Part shown: one piece after another, positions 52,630 to 60,549 of the stretch
How positions within the stretch are numbered: position 1 is the first letter of the stretch
How the letters are laid out: each line of letters starts with the position of its first letter
DNA from: CAIMUM01 sp034429715
GTDB lineage: Bacteria; Chloroflexota; Dehalococcoidia; GIF9; UBA5629
Assembly: GCA_034429715.1 (NCBI GenBank)
Contig: DAOUFR010000011.1
Span: forward strand, 1-64,000
Direction: 5' to 3'
DNA length: 64,000 nt
The notes under the pieces: model-generated
Database searches by the model: none
The model's input: the letters and a program-made list of their open reading frames with translations, nothing else
What the model was told of the DNA's origin: nothing
Program-made: the position numbers and the translations under genes

Positions 52630-54063
52630 TTAAGCTAAATAGTCGATCAGTTTGCGGCTGCGGCTGGGGTGTCTGAGCTTGGCCAGCGCTTCTTTTTCAA
52701 TCTGCCTGATTCTTTCACGCGTCAGGCCGAACTCGTGCCCGACTTCTTTCAGAGTCAAGCCCTGCTCGTTGTCCAGGCCGTAACGCATTTCGATGATCTT
52801 GCGCTCGCGGTCGGTCAGCGAGGACAGGACATCCCTGAACTGTTGCCTGAGCATGCTGTTGGCCGCCTCATCCTCAGGCGCCGGATTGACTTCATCCTGT
52901 ATGAAGTCGCTCAACTGGCTCTCATCATCGCCGATGGGGATATCCAATGATACCGGCTCTGCGTAAAGAATACTCACCAGCCAGTCTATCTTGTCGGTTT
53001 CGACCCCCATTTCGGTGGCGATCTCATCGCTGGTCGGTTTTCGCCCCAGCTTCTGCAAGAGCTTTTGCCGGGCGTTATTCATCTTGGTAATGGTCTCGAC
53101 CGTATGTACTGGCAGTCGAATGGTCCTCGACTGGTCGGATATTACCCTGTTGATGGCCTGCCTGATCCACCAGGTGGCATAGGTGCTGAATTTAAATCCG
53201 CGCCTGTAATCGAATTTCTCCACGGCGCGCATCAGGCCTATGTTCCCCTCCTGGATGAGGTCGGAAAGCGGCATGCCGCGCGCCCTGTATTTCTTGGCCA
53301 TGCTCAGCACAAGCCTTAGATTAGCCTTGATCATGTGCTCAGCCGCCTCGCGGCCGGATTTTTTCAAAGCCGCGAAATGCTCCCGCAGTCTGAGATTCAT
53401 GGTCTCGAGGTACCTGGCAAATTCCGGTTTGGCCGAGGCTTCTTTCAACTCGGCAATGCTCTTATACTCGTGGTAGCCGTCTATTATCTGCCATGGTATA
53501 AGGCGCGTAACAATTGAAAGCTCGGTTATGTCCTGCAGCGCCTCTTCTGTCTCAGCATGAGTAGCCTTGGCTGCGAACTGCACCGTCTCCTCAATGATCA
53601 CGTCGTCGATACGGGCCCTCAGCGCGCTGTCCGAGACTTTCATTGAAAGGATTGTTGCGCCGGACGAATGATAATGCTTGAACAGCTTTTCCAGCAGGCT
53701 TCCGTGAACCGCCAGGCGTGATATCAGGAAACGTATAACATCGACCTCGCGGGACCTCCTGGGAGTTACGGCGGGCAACTGCTTCTCAACGTGGGAAAGA
53801 TAGTTGGCCAACTCCATGCGGCTGCTCAGAATCTTCTCATCCCTGGATGTGAGCAGGGGAGTTTTGCTGCATTCGGCAATATACAGGCTGACCGAATCCT
53901 CGGAGTAATCGGTGCTTTTTCTGTCGTCGGGGAAAACAACGTCTTCCACATCAGCTTTAACGTAAGCTGATTCACTGGATGTCCTGTTGCCTTCTATGTG
54001 CTCTAATCCCCAGTCGATACCAATTTTTTCCATGGTCTTTACACCTTGTTTTGTCTTAGCCAT
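52630..54063 (-). CDS. Second sigma-70 family factor (group 1/2)
   Basis: A 477-residue sigma factor. Region 1.2 is SVSLYIAECSKTPLLTSRDE. Region 2 is GNIGLMRAVEKFDYRRGFKF and YATWWIRQAINRVISDQSRT. Region 4 has EFGLTRERIRQIEKEALAKL. A long spacer of about 130 residues separates regions 1.2 and 2. I start at ATG 54063 behind AAGGAG; two other Met codons are possible. It is a paralog of rpoD at 24.7 kb and may serve stress or slow growth. Confidence 0.93.
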   Translation of the reverse strand: MAKTKQGVKTMEKIGIDWGLEHIEGNRTSSESAYVKADVEDVVFPDDRKSTDYSEDSVSLYIAECSKTPLLTSRDEKILSSRMELANYLSHVEKQLPAVTPRRSREVDVIRFLISRLAVHGSLLEKLFKHYHSSGATILSMKVSDSALRARIDDVIIEETVQFAAKATHAETEEALQDITELSIVTRLIPWQIIDGYHEYKSIAELKEASAKPEFARYLETMNLRLREHFAALKKSGREAAEHMIKANLRLVLSMAKKYRARGMPLSDLIQEGNIGLMRAVEKFDYRRGFKFSTYATWWIRQAINRVISDQSRTIRLPVHTVETITKMNNARQKLLQKLGRKPTSDEIATEMGVETDKIDWLVSILYAEPVSLDIPIGDDESQLSDFIQDEVNPAPEDEAANSMLRQQFRDVLSSLTDRERKIIEMRYGLDNEQGLTLKEVGHEFGLTRERIRQIEKEALAKLRHPSRSRKLIDYLA

Positions 54064-54290
54064 ATCAATAAACTCCTTCCGCAATCACCAACTTCGCGGA
54101 GTGTAACCATTCAACAATAAAATTGTGAATTCTTTATGAATTTTCAGCACAAATATAATAATCTATACCGGTTTGCCGGTAAGCGACTTAGGTCGCAAAT
54201 AGTAAAACGTACCGAATGGTAAAAAGGTTGCGGCGGAAACAATAACAATAGCCCGATTAAATAAGGATGAGAGTCCGGCGGGGGCTGCCG

Positions 54291-54521
54291 TCAGCTTTCC
54301 AGGGCAACGATCTCAAACGGACACTGTAGTGCTCCGGTTGCGCAAACAAGCTCGCAGTCGGTGCACCATCCGCAGTTATCAACTTCGAGTATAGACACGG
54401 TATTATCACTGAGCACGAGGGCGCCGCATTTGCATACCGTAACGCAAAGGCCGCATCCGTCGCACCTGGCATGGTCAATGACGGGCATTATGGGCAATCG
54501 GTTCTTCTCCTCGGATAACAT
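54291..54521 (-). CDS. Two-cluster 4Fe-4S ferredoxin
   Basis: A 76-residue or shorter ferredoxin with CDGCGLCVTVCKCGAL and CGWCTDCELVCATGAL. The first Met at 54521 has no ribosome site. TTG at 54497 has GAGGAG nine bases before it, and ATG 54488 begins MPVIDHARC, the conventional start. The start is therefore open. It follows the Crp/Fnr gene on the same strand by 59 bp and could be under its control. Confidence 0.85.
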   Translation of the reverse strand: MLSEEKNRLPIMPVIDHARCDGCGLCVTVCKCGALVLSDNTVSILEVDNCGWCTDCELVCATGALQCPFEIVALES

Positions 54522-54580
54522 GTCTATTATTTACAATATTTTATCTCTTTACCGTGCAGTATAATGTAACCTATATCACC

Positions 54581-55252
54581 TCAGTTCAATCCTGCCAACC
54601 GGTCCAGGTAGCTCCGGTCCTTGATAACAATACGGTGCCTTTCCAGACTGATTGCGCCGCTGTCCTCCAGATTCTTGAGAGACCTGCCCACAACTTCCCT
54701 GGCGGTCCCGGCCATGGCCGCCATCTCGTATTGAGTCAACCTCTGATAGCCTTCAGGCCCGGGGGCTGCATTCTGCAATAGTATTTTAGCCACGCGACCG
54801 GTGACGTTTTTGAAGGACAGGTCTTCCACAAGGGTCAAAAGCAAACGCGCCTGCTCCGATAATATCTCGAGGGCATTGCGCACTATGCGCCAGTTCTTCT
54901 CCATGACGGGCAACAGGTCATTCTTATGTATCCAGTATATTATGGTGGTATTGCCCAGTGCCTGTGCGCTGTAAGGACAGAAGCTGCCCCCGAAAACCGC
55001 CACGTCGTTGAACGACTCGCCCGGCCGGACTATCTTAATAATCTGCTCTTTGCCCTCGGACGAGGTCTTGTATATTTTAACCACGCCCGTATTGACGAAA
55101 TGCAGGTTCTCCTGTTTATCCCCCTCGGATACGATGGTCTGTCCTTTGATGAAAGACTTGCTGTTAAACAGGGACGGCAAACCCGACAGCCTGTCGTTTT
55201 CAACGCCGTTAAAATAACTCAGCCGGCTTATACTCTCAATCGTTATATTCAT
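54581..55252 (-). CDS. Crp/Fnr-family transcription regulator
   Basis: A 223-residue regulator. A cyclic-nucleotide-binding-like beta-roll covers residues about 20-120, with VSEGDKQENLHFVNTGVVKI. The C-terminal winged helix has TQYEMAAMAGTAREVVGRSL with the recognition helix. Only one Cys (in SFCPYS) is seen, so it lacks the Fnr iron-sulfur cluster ligands. The effector is unknown. It lies upstream of the ferredoxin gene on the same strand. Confidence 0.9.
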   Translation of the reverse strand: MNITIESISRLSYFNGVENDRLSGLPSLFNSKSFIKGQTIVSEGDKQENLHFVNTGVVKIYKTSSEGKEQIIKIVRPGESFNDVAVFGGSFCPYSAQALGNTTIIYWIHKNDLLPVMEKNWRIVRNALEILSEQARLLLTLVEDLSFKNVTGRVAKILLQNAAPGPEGYQRLTQYEMAAMAGTAREVVGRSLKNLEDSGAISLERHRIVIKDRSYLDRLAGLN

Positions 55253-55365
55253 TATACTTACGTCAATGCTTGAAATTTATCAAATTATACCAGTCCCTGC
55301 ACTATTATGAAATGGCCCGCGCTATCCCTCCAGGGGCAATAACGCACGCTTTAAATCCATGCAGT

Positions 55366-55395
55366 TTGACTGGAAATTATTCAAGTCCTTATAAT
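55366..55395 (+). promoter_or_regulatory. Promoter of the CDF exporter leader
   Basis: TTGACT (55366-55371) and consensus TATAAT (55390-55395) are 18 bp apart. Transcription would begin at about 55401, exactly at the first pairing element of the leader RNA. Confidence 0.72.
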
Positions 55396-55400
55396 GTGCT

Positions 55401-55500
55401 AACCTGCAACAGACGCTGCCGCACATATATGGCGCGGTCGGGCCAAAAGCAACGGACTATGACTCCGTGGGAACACAGGTTCCACGGAGTTTTATTAATT
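55401..55500 (+). promoter_or_regulatory. Riboswitch-like leader before the CDF exporter (NiCo/czcD-motif-like)
   Basis: AACCTG (55401-55406) can pair with CAGGTT (55476-55481) to close a multi-stem domain. Inside are GCCGC/GCGGT and ACGGA/TCCGT stems and two near-identical segments, GCAACAGAC (55406-55414) and GCAACGGAC (55449-55457). The closing stem uses part of the terminator's 3' arm, so folding the domain would prevent termination. Pseudo-repeats, stems, an exporter target and an on-switch layout fit the NiCo (czcD) riboswitch. The exact family is inferred from memory of its consensus. Confidence 0.55.
55462..55497 (+). terminator. Terminator in the CDF leader
   Basis: Arms 55462-55474 and 55479-55490 pair over 12 bp with one bulged G, followed by a T-rich tract. 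It lies only about 10 bases before the CDF start codon, so it must be conditional. Confidence 0.82.
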
Positions 55501-55505
55501 TAAAT

Positions 55506-56501
55506 ATGGAAATTCAGAAACAGAAGACTTCTGTAGCGCTGCTGTCGGTGGCGTCTAACTGCATGCTGGTTATCCTTAAGCTGATAGCCGGCATACTTAC
55601 AGGGTCCATCTCGATACTGTCCGAGGCGGCGCATTCCTCCATGGACCTGATCGCCTCGGTCATAGCTTTCTTTGCCGTGCGAATCTCGGCCAGGCGTCCG
55701 GATGCAGAGCACCCCTTCGGCCACGGCAAGGTCGAGGACATCTCCGCCCTGGCAGAGGCGCTGCTGATCGTCATAGCCGCCGTCTGGATCGTGGTGGAAG
55801 CAGTCAACAAGATAATAGCCCCCCAGCCGCTGGAAACGATCGACTGGGGCATCGCTGTGATGATGCTGTCTGTGGTGGCCAATATAATCGTATCGCAACT
55901 CCTTTTTACCGTGGGTAAAAGGGCGGATTCGCCTGCCCTTATCGCAGATGCCTGGCACCTCCGCACCGACGTCTGGACTTCCGCAGGGGTGCTGACAGGC
56001 CTGGCGGTCATCTGGGTGGGCGCCAGATTGTGGCCGAATATAAATTTGACCTGGATCGATCCGGCGGCGGCCATTTTAGTGGCCACGCTGATCCTGCGGG
56101 CAGCCGTCAACCTGACCTTGGGAGCAACCAAAGACCTTATCGACACCAGCCCGCCGGCCCACGAACTGTACTGGCTGTCGAGTTACCTGCAGAGCTGGTA
56201 TCCCACCGTAAGGTCCATCCACCGCATCCGCACCAGGAAATCCGGCGCCGCGCGCTTTATAGACCTTCATATCGTGGTGGACCCCGCTATGACAGTCAGC
56301 GATTCCCATGAAATCACCGAGAAGATGACCGCGGCAGTGAGGGAAAAACTGAGCGGGGCAGACCTGACGGTGCATATTGAACCCTGCGACGGCCTGTGTA
56401 AAAAAGCCTGCGCCAGCGGTTGCATGCTGCCCTCAGAGGAGAGAACAGCCATACAGCAGGAGGCGGCGGCGGCGGTCAAAAAGGCCAGGCAAACGATTTG
56501 A
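55506..56501 (+). CDS. Cation diffusion facilitator (metal efflux) transporter
   Basis: A 331-residue CDF protein with six transmembrane segments. Metal-site residues appear as HSSMD in helix 2 and HLRTD in helix 5 (both HxxxD). The cytoplasmic C-terminal domain is present. A Cys-rich tail (PCDGLCKKACASGC) with four Cys near the end is not typical of the family and may bind metal. I start at ATG 55506. It is preceded by the riboswitch-like leader, so it likely exports a divalent metal such as Ni, Co or Zn. Which one is not known. Confidence 0.92.
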   Translation: MEIQKQKTSVALLSVASNCMLVILKLIAGILTGSISILSEAAHSSMDLIASVIAFFAVRISARRPDAEHPFGHGKVEDISALAEALLIVIAAVWIVVEAVNKIIAPQPLETIDWGIAVMMLSVVANIIVSQLLFTVGKRADSPALIADAWHLRTDVWTSAGVLTGLAVIWVGARLWPNINLTWIDPAAAILVATLILRAAVNLTLGATKDLIDTSPPAHELYWLSSYLQSWYPTVRSIHRIRTRKSGAARFIDLHIVVDPAMTVSDSHEITEKMTAAVREKLSGADLTVHIEPCDGLCKKACASGCMLPSEERTAIQQEAAAAVKKARQTI

Positions 56502-56547
56502 TAGGGATGGCTGTCAGTTAAATATCAGCAATAGTGAGGTGGATCGA

Positions 56548-57690
56548 ATGGCAATCAGCAGTTTTTATATGCCCATCAGGTTTATCATCGGTCAGGGAAG
56601 CTTCTCAAGGCTGGGAAAGGAAGCCGCCCGCCTGGGCAAGTCTGCCCTATTGGTCACAGGATCGCGCAGCATGCGCTCTTCGGGCATGCTTGATAGGGCG
56701 ACAGGTGACCTTGCGGCCAACGGTGTCACGTCAGTTATTTTCGACAAGGTGGAGCCCAATCCTCGCACATCCACGATCGACACTGCTGCCAGGATTGCGC
56801 GGGACAAGAGGGTCGAGATGGTCATCGCGCTGGGCGGAGGCAGCGTGATGGACGCCTCCAAATGCATCGCCCTGGCCGCAGCGGGAGGAGAGCCTATTTT
56901 CTCCTACTATGAAGGTAAAGCCAACAGCAAGATAAAGGCTCTTCCAATCATAGCCGTGCCTACAGTGGCAGCCAGCGGGTCCGAAGCCAACAACGGGGCG
57001 GTCATTACGAACTGGGAGACGCATGAAAAAGTGGTCCTCATGCATCCCTCCGTTTATCCGGCAATATCCATCGTCGATCCCGCCCTGACCTTAACCGTCC
57101 CGGCCAAAACGACAGCCCAGGGGGGTGTGGACATCTTCTGCCACCTGGTCGAAGCTTACGTCACGGCACATGAATTCACACTGATCAATGATGGGCTGCG
57201 CGAATCGTCCATGCGCACGGTGGTCGAAGTGCTTCCGGATGTGCTGGCCAGGCTCGACGATATAGAGGGACGTTCCAGATTAACCTGGGCCAGCACCATA
57301 GCCTGCTCGCAGTTTGCCAACCTTGGAGGCGGCACGGGCCTCATGTCGTTACATGGACTGGAGCACGCACTGAGCGCGTTTTACGATCTGGCCCATGGTG
57401 ATGGCCTGGCTGCGCTGCTGATTGAATGGATGAAGTTCACCCTTCCATCCCGCCGGGAACGCGTCGAAAAGCTCGGACAGAACGTGTTCGCAGCCAGCGA
57501 TGGCATAGCGGCGACGCAGAACTGGCTGCATAAAGTCGGCATGGACCACAGGCTGCGCGCCCTCGGTGTTAAGGAAGCGGATCTCGAGGCTCTGGCCGAC
57601 AACGCCCTCAGGACGGCTCCCTGGGTCAAGTTCCACCCAATCCCGCTGGATAAAGAAGCTATTGTAGCTATATATAAGAAATCCTGGTGA
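56548..57690 (+). CDS. Iron-containing alcohol dehydrogenase
   Basis: A 380-residue Fe-ADH family enzyme. The NAD(P) site is GGGSVMDASKCIALA. Metal-binding residues are in GGVDIFCHLVEAYVT and in LHGLEHALSAFYDLAHGDGL, where the His pattern is intact. GAGGTGG lies seven bases before ATG 56548. Members reduce aldehydes or ketones to alcohols with NAD(P)H; the substrate is unknown. Confidence 0.93.
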   Translation: MAISSFYMPIRFIIGQGSFSRLGKEAARLGKSALLVTGSRSMRSSGMLDRATGDLAANGVTSVIFDKVEPNPRTSTIDTAARIARDKRVEMVIALGGGSVMDASKCIALAAAGGEPIFSYYEGKANSKIKALPIIAVPTVAASGSEANNGAVITNWETHEKVVLMHPSVYPAISIVDPALTLTVPAKTTAQGGVDIFCHLVEAYVTAHEFTLINDGLRESSMRTVVEVLPDVLARLDDIEGRSRLTWASTIACSQFANLGGGTGLMSLHGLEHALSAFYDLAHGDGLAALLIEWMKFTLPSRRERVEKLGQNVFAASDGIAATQNWLHKVGMDHRLRALGVKEADLEALADNALRTAPWVKFHPIPLDKEAIVAIYKKSW

Positions 57691-57701
57691 GGATCAAAAT
57701 A

Positions 57702-57735
57702 TTGGCTGATAGGCCCCGAGGTCGTTGGTTCAAAT
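57702..57735 (+). other. tRNA-like fragment (anticodon/T-arm-like remnant)
   Basis: The sequence TTGGCTGATAGGCCCCGAGG, followed by TCGTTGGTTCAAAT, looks like the 3' half of a tRNA (compare GAGGTCG and TTCAAAT of tRNA-Ile and tRNA-Met). No acceptor stem or D-arm accompanies it, so it is not a functional tRNA. It sits between the ADH gene and the AT-rich cassette, where an integration scar would be expected. Confidence 0.4.
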
Positions 57736-57907
57736 ATTGCTTAAGAGATAGTAAATTATTAGTTCAATCATTCAATCGAAATCAGCATCAACTACTACAG
57801 TGCCTCATGACAGCAATGTAGCTTGGCAAGATGAGCTTACTATCAGGGAATTGTCATCAAATAATATCAACCTTTTTTACCGAATCGTGACCAAAGACAT
57901 TTAATAA

Positions 57908-59317
57908 TTAGATTGTATCCAAATTCTCTATCCCCTCTATTGGGCTGGCTGTGTCTTTATCTAGTATTTTTTGCGCAACTTTTTCTATTTTATCTTTGAA
58001 TTGATCTTTATTAATACCTGCGTCGTCTAGAATTGATAACATATGCTCTGCAACATTCTTTACTTGTTCCTCATTAGTAGCACCGAAAGCATCTCTGGGG
58101 GCTCTAGTTCCCAATGGCCATATATTATTCTGAATAAGGTGTGATATTTCTAATTCTGTAACTTTTTCTTTATGTATTTGGTGTTCCTCTATATCCTTAA
58201 AAATTGTGAGTGGTTGGCGTTCATATGGTTGTATATCATCATCCAAACCTAATAACACTCTGCAAAACGCTAAATGACCATAAAATATATTTTCCATTCG
58301 ATCATAATATGAAAGAGCATAAGCTAAATCTGCGCCGGAAAGAACCACCTTATAGCTATCTCCACTACGATATGCTGAAATGGCTGATACTATCTTCATA
58401 TCCCAGTCTTTTAGAGTACTTGAACTATCAAGGGAACGAAGCGATTGAACATCTTGAAATAGCTGTTTAAGTACTACGTGCAGTTTAGATTCTTGTAGAT
58501 TGCCTGAAGTACGATCGAAAGTTAGAAATATTCCTTGATGTAATGCAGCTTCGATGATCTTTGTACTTAATTCCTGTCCGCTTGTTCTACCTATAAGCGC
58601 CATACCCAACGGTAATACTAGATCATCCACCACTTCAATTTGTTTATAGATATCTTTGGCTGAAATATTCAGTTGTTTTCTCACTTTACTCATGTAATGA
58701 TGAGGTAGAAATACACTGGTACGTCTACGACTTACGAGATGTGTAAGATTCAATAATAATTCTGATAACAAAGAATATCTAATCTGTTTCTCCACTAGAT
58801 TTCTACCCAAGTTCATCCTATTGGATAAAGATTCCATCAATTCCTTAAAATCATTAAAACGAGTTAGCCAACTTGGTGCACCCTCTATATCTGGTTGTTG
58901 AATTTCTTCAATAAATGACTTTAAATGTTTTGGATCATCAATACCTGATGCTAATTGTTTCTTGCGTGTATTTTGAAGTAACATCTCCGTATCTCTTCGT
59001 AAATAGAAGAATAATCGTGGTCGCTGCGACGACATGAATGCATTTCTTGCCACTCTATATTCCTGTCGTGTTATCGAAACTCCTTCTTCAAATAGGCTCC
59101 CCCTTGTATTGCCTACTAGTAATATATAGTAGTCACAGTTATTGATATTCTCGAAGCATTCATCAAATGCTGTGCGGTCACCTTTAATATCAAAATCAGA
59201 GGCTTCTGATTGATACACAATAAATCCTTGCTCATTTAACGTAAAAGATATTGCTGATCTCAGATCACGAAATTCTTTGATAGTTGACGAGATAAATATA
59301 GAGGGTTGATTACTCAC
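57908..59317 (-). CDS. DUF4062-domain protein, possible defence protein
   Basis: A 469-residue protein. The N-terminal 130 residues match the DUF4062 type, with FISSTIKEFRDLRSAIS, then DYYILLVGNTRGS and YRVARNA; this domain has a TIR-like fold and often sits with STAND or SIR2-type modules. The rest (about 150-469) is mostly helical and I do not recognise it. The start is GTG behind GGGAGGT. It is AT-rich unlike its neighbours. It follows the 338-residue gene with 43 bp between them and probably shares its promoter. Confidence 0.8.
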   Translation of the reverse strand: MSNQPSIFISSTIKEFRDLRSAISFTLNEQGFIVYQSEASDFDIKGDRTAFDECFENINNCDYYILLVGNTRGSLFEEGVSITRQEYRVARNAFMSSQRPRLFFYLRRDTEMLLQNTRKKQLASGIDDPKHLKSFIEEIQQPDIEGAPSWLTRFNDFKELMESLSNRMNLGRNLVEKQIRYSLLSELLLNLTHLVSRRRTSVFLPHHYMSKVRKQLNISAKDIYKQIEVVDDLVLPLGMALIGRTSGQELSTKIIEAALHQGIFLTFDRTSGNLQESKLHVVLKQLFQDVQSLRSLDSSSTLKDWDMKIVSAISAYRSGDSYKVVLSGADLAYALSYYDRMENIFYGHLAFCRVLLGLDDDIQPYERQPLTIFKDIEEHQIHKEKVTELEISHLIQNNIWPLGTRAPRDAFGATNEEQVKNVAEHMLSILDDAGINKDQFKDKIEKVAQKILDKDTASPIEGIENLDTI

Positions 59318-59360
59318 AATTTAGTACCTCCCAAATCTCTCTCAAATATTTTAACGACGT

Positions 59361-60377
59361 CTACGGGTTACTTTCTCTGAAGTATTTCTCAATATCCATA
59401 TTCCAAACGTAAAATGCTAATACAATTGATACCCAGTCAATTGTTGGAATATCAAAATCTGTTTGGAATATTTTCACTCGTTTGCCTATTTTACCCATGT
59501 TACGAACATGTGTTGTATAACGTTGTTCAATCTCTTGAATAGAATATATTCTTATTGCACCATCGCAGTGTATGAATCGAGGATTGTCTGGTACATAAAT
59601 GCCATGAAAATAGCGGCTTCCTCTTATACTTACTAGTTCTTTTTTAGGTAACTCTTCACAGATAAAATGTATTTCGTTATCTCTCGGAGCCCAAACTAAA
59701 TCTGTAAATTCAACATCAGGCTGAAAGCCATGATTTGGAAGCCATTTCATATGACGATCTTCTTTTAGACTACTAATATCCTGCCAATCAAGTTCCTTAC
59801 CATAAACCCACATCTTATATTCCGTGGGCCTATAGGTTGATGCCTCTTGCACCATTAATGGATCTAATCTGATTCTTATTTCTCCCTGTTTGGCAAGGCG
59901 AAACAGAATATGCGATAACCAATATACTGAATTTATTGAGTAGGCAATTGAAGGAAGAATCTGAAATACTGTGGAACCTCTTTTTAAATAACGCAAAGAG
60001 GTATCAAATTCACTCAATCTAACCAAGCAATTATTATCCAGTTCTATCCCATTCAGATTGGGATGGTCGTATGGCTTAATTTGAGGTGAATTTTTGCTGG
60101 TTTTCAGTAGCGAAATCCTTTTAGTAGCAATAGCTCTATCGATGAAATGACCTATTACCCAATTCACATCAATGTCGCCGTGCAAGTTTGCCAATTCTTT
60201 ATACCAGGAAGGTTGATATTGCCGATCTAGAGTATTAATTTGCGTTAAACGCTTCGACAACTCGCGAAGCATCCTGCCTACTTTAGAATTCTGTTTAATG
60301 TTTTCTGCTATCAGAAATACACTTGAGGTATCGGATGTACTAAAGTAATCAACTATTTCACTTGGAATCTCTATCAT
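59361..60377 (-). CDS. Hypothetical AT-rich gene paired with DUF4062
   Basis: A 338-residue protein of unknown family. The N-terminus is helical and charged (residues 1-50); the middle contains a beta-rich segment (EYKMWVYGKELDWQD, EFTDLVWAPRDNEIHFICEE). No catalytic motif is recognised. Its own promoter lies just upstream and no gene separates it from the DUF4062 gene. Its base composition differs from recN next door, which suggests transfer. Confidence 0.72.
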   Translation of the reverse strand: MIEIPSEIVDYFSTSDTSSVFLIAENIKQNSKVGRMLRELSKRLTQINTLDRQYQPSWYKELANLHGDIDVNWVIGHFIDRAIATKRISLLKTSKNSPQIKPYDHPNLNGIELDNNCLVRLSEFDTSLRYLKRGSTVFQILPSIAYSINSVYWLSHILFRLAKQGEIRIRLDPLMVQEASTYRPTEYKMWVYGKELDWQDISSLKEDRHMKWLPNHGFQPDVEFTDLVWAPRDNEIHFICEELPKKELVSIRGSRYFHGIYVPDNPRFIHCDGAIRIYSIQEIEQRYTTHVRNMGKIGKRVKIFQTDFDIPTIDWVSIVLAFYVWNMDIEKYFRESNP

Positions 60378-60392
60378 AGCCTAATACTAATT

Positions 60393-60421
60393 ATTAAATA
60401 TCCTACTTTAAAAACAGTCAA
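60393..60421 (-). promoter_or_regulatory. Promoter of the two-gene AT-rich cassette
   Basis: On the minus strand TTGACT (complement of 60416-60421) and TTTAAT (complement of 60393-60398) are 17 bp apart. The start point would fall about 10 bases before the ATG at 60377. Confidence 0.55.
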
Positions 60422-60549
60422 CATTTTGGTGTCAAAGCACCTTTTCTTATCCGCATATGCAGTACTATAGTATATGTGGGGGCCGAAGTTAGCCGTATAT
60501 GACGAATTTTTATCCACACTTCACAACTTCTCAAGGGCTGTTTATCCTT

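Noticed and set aside
54167..54196. Two small hairpins (ACCGG/CCGGT and GCGAC/GTCGC) upstream of the second sigma factor
   Set aside because: Each has only 5 bp and no clear link to a promoter; kept only as a note on the 54064-54290 gap, which holds no gene.
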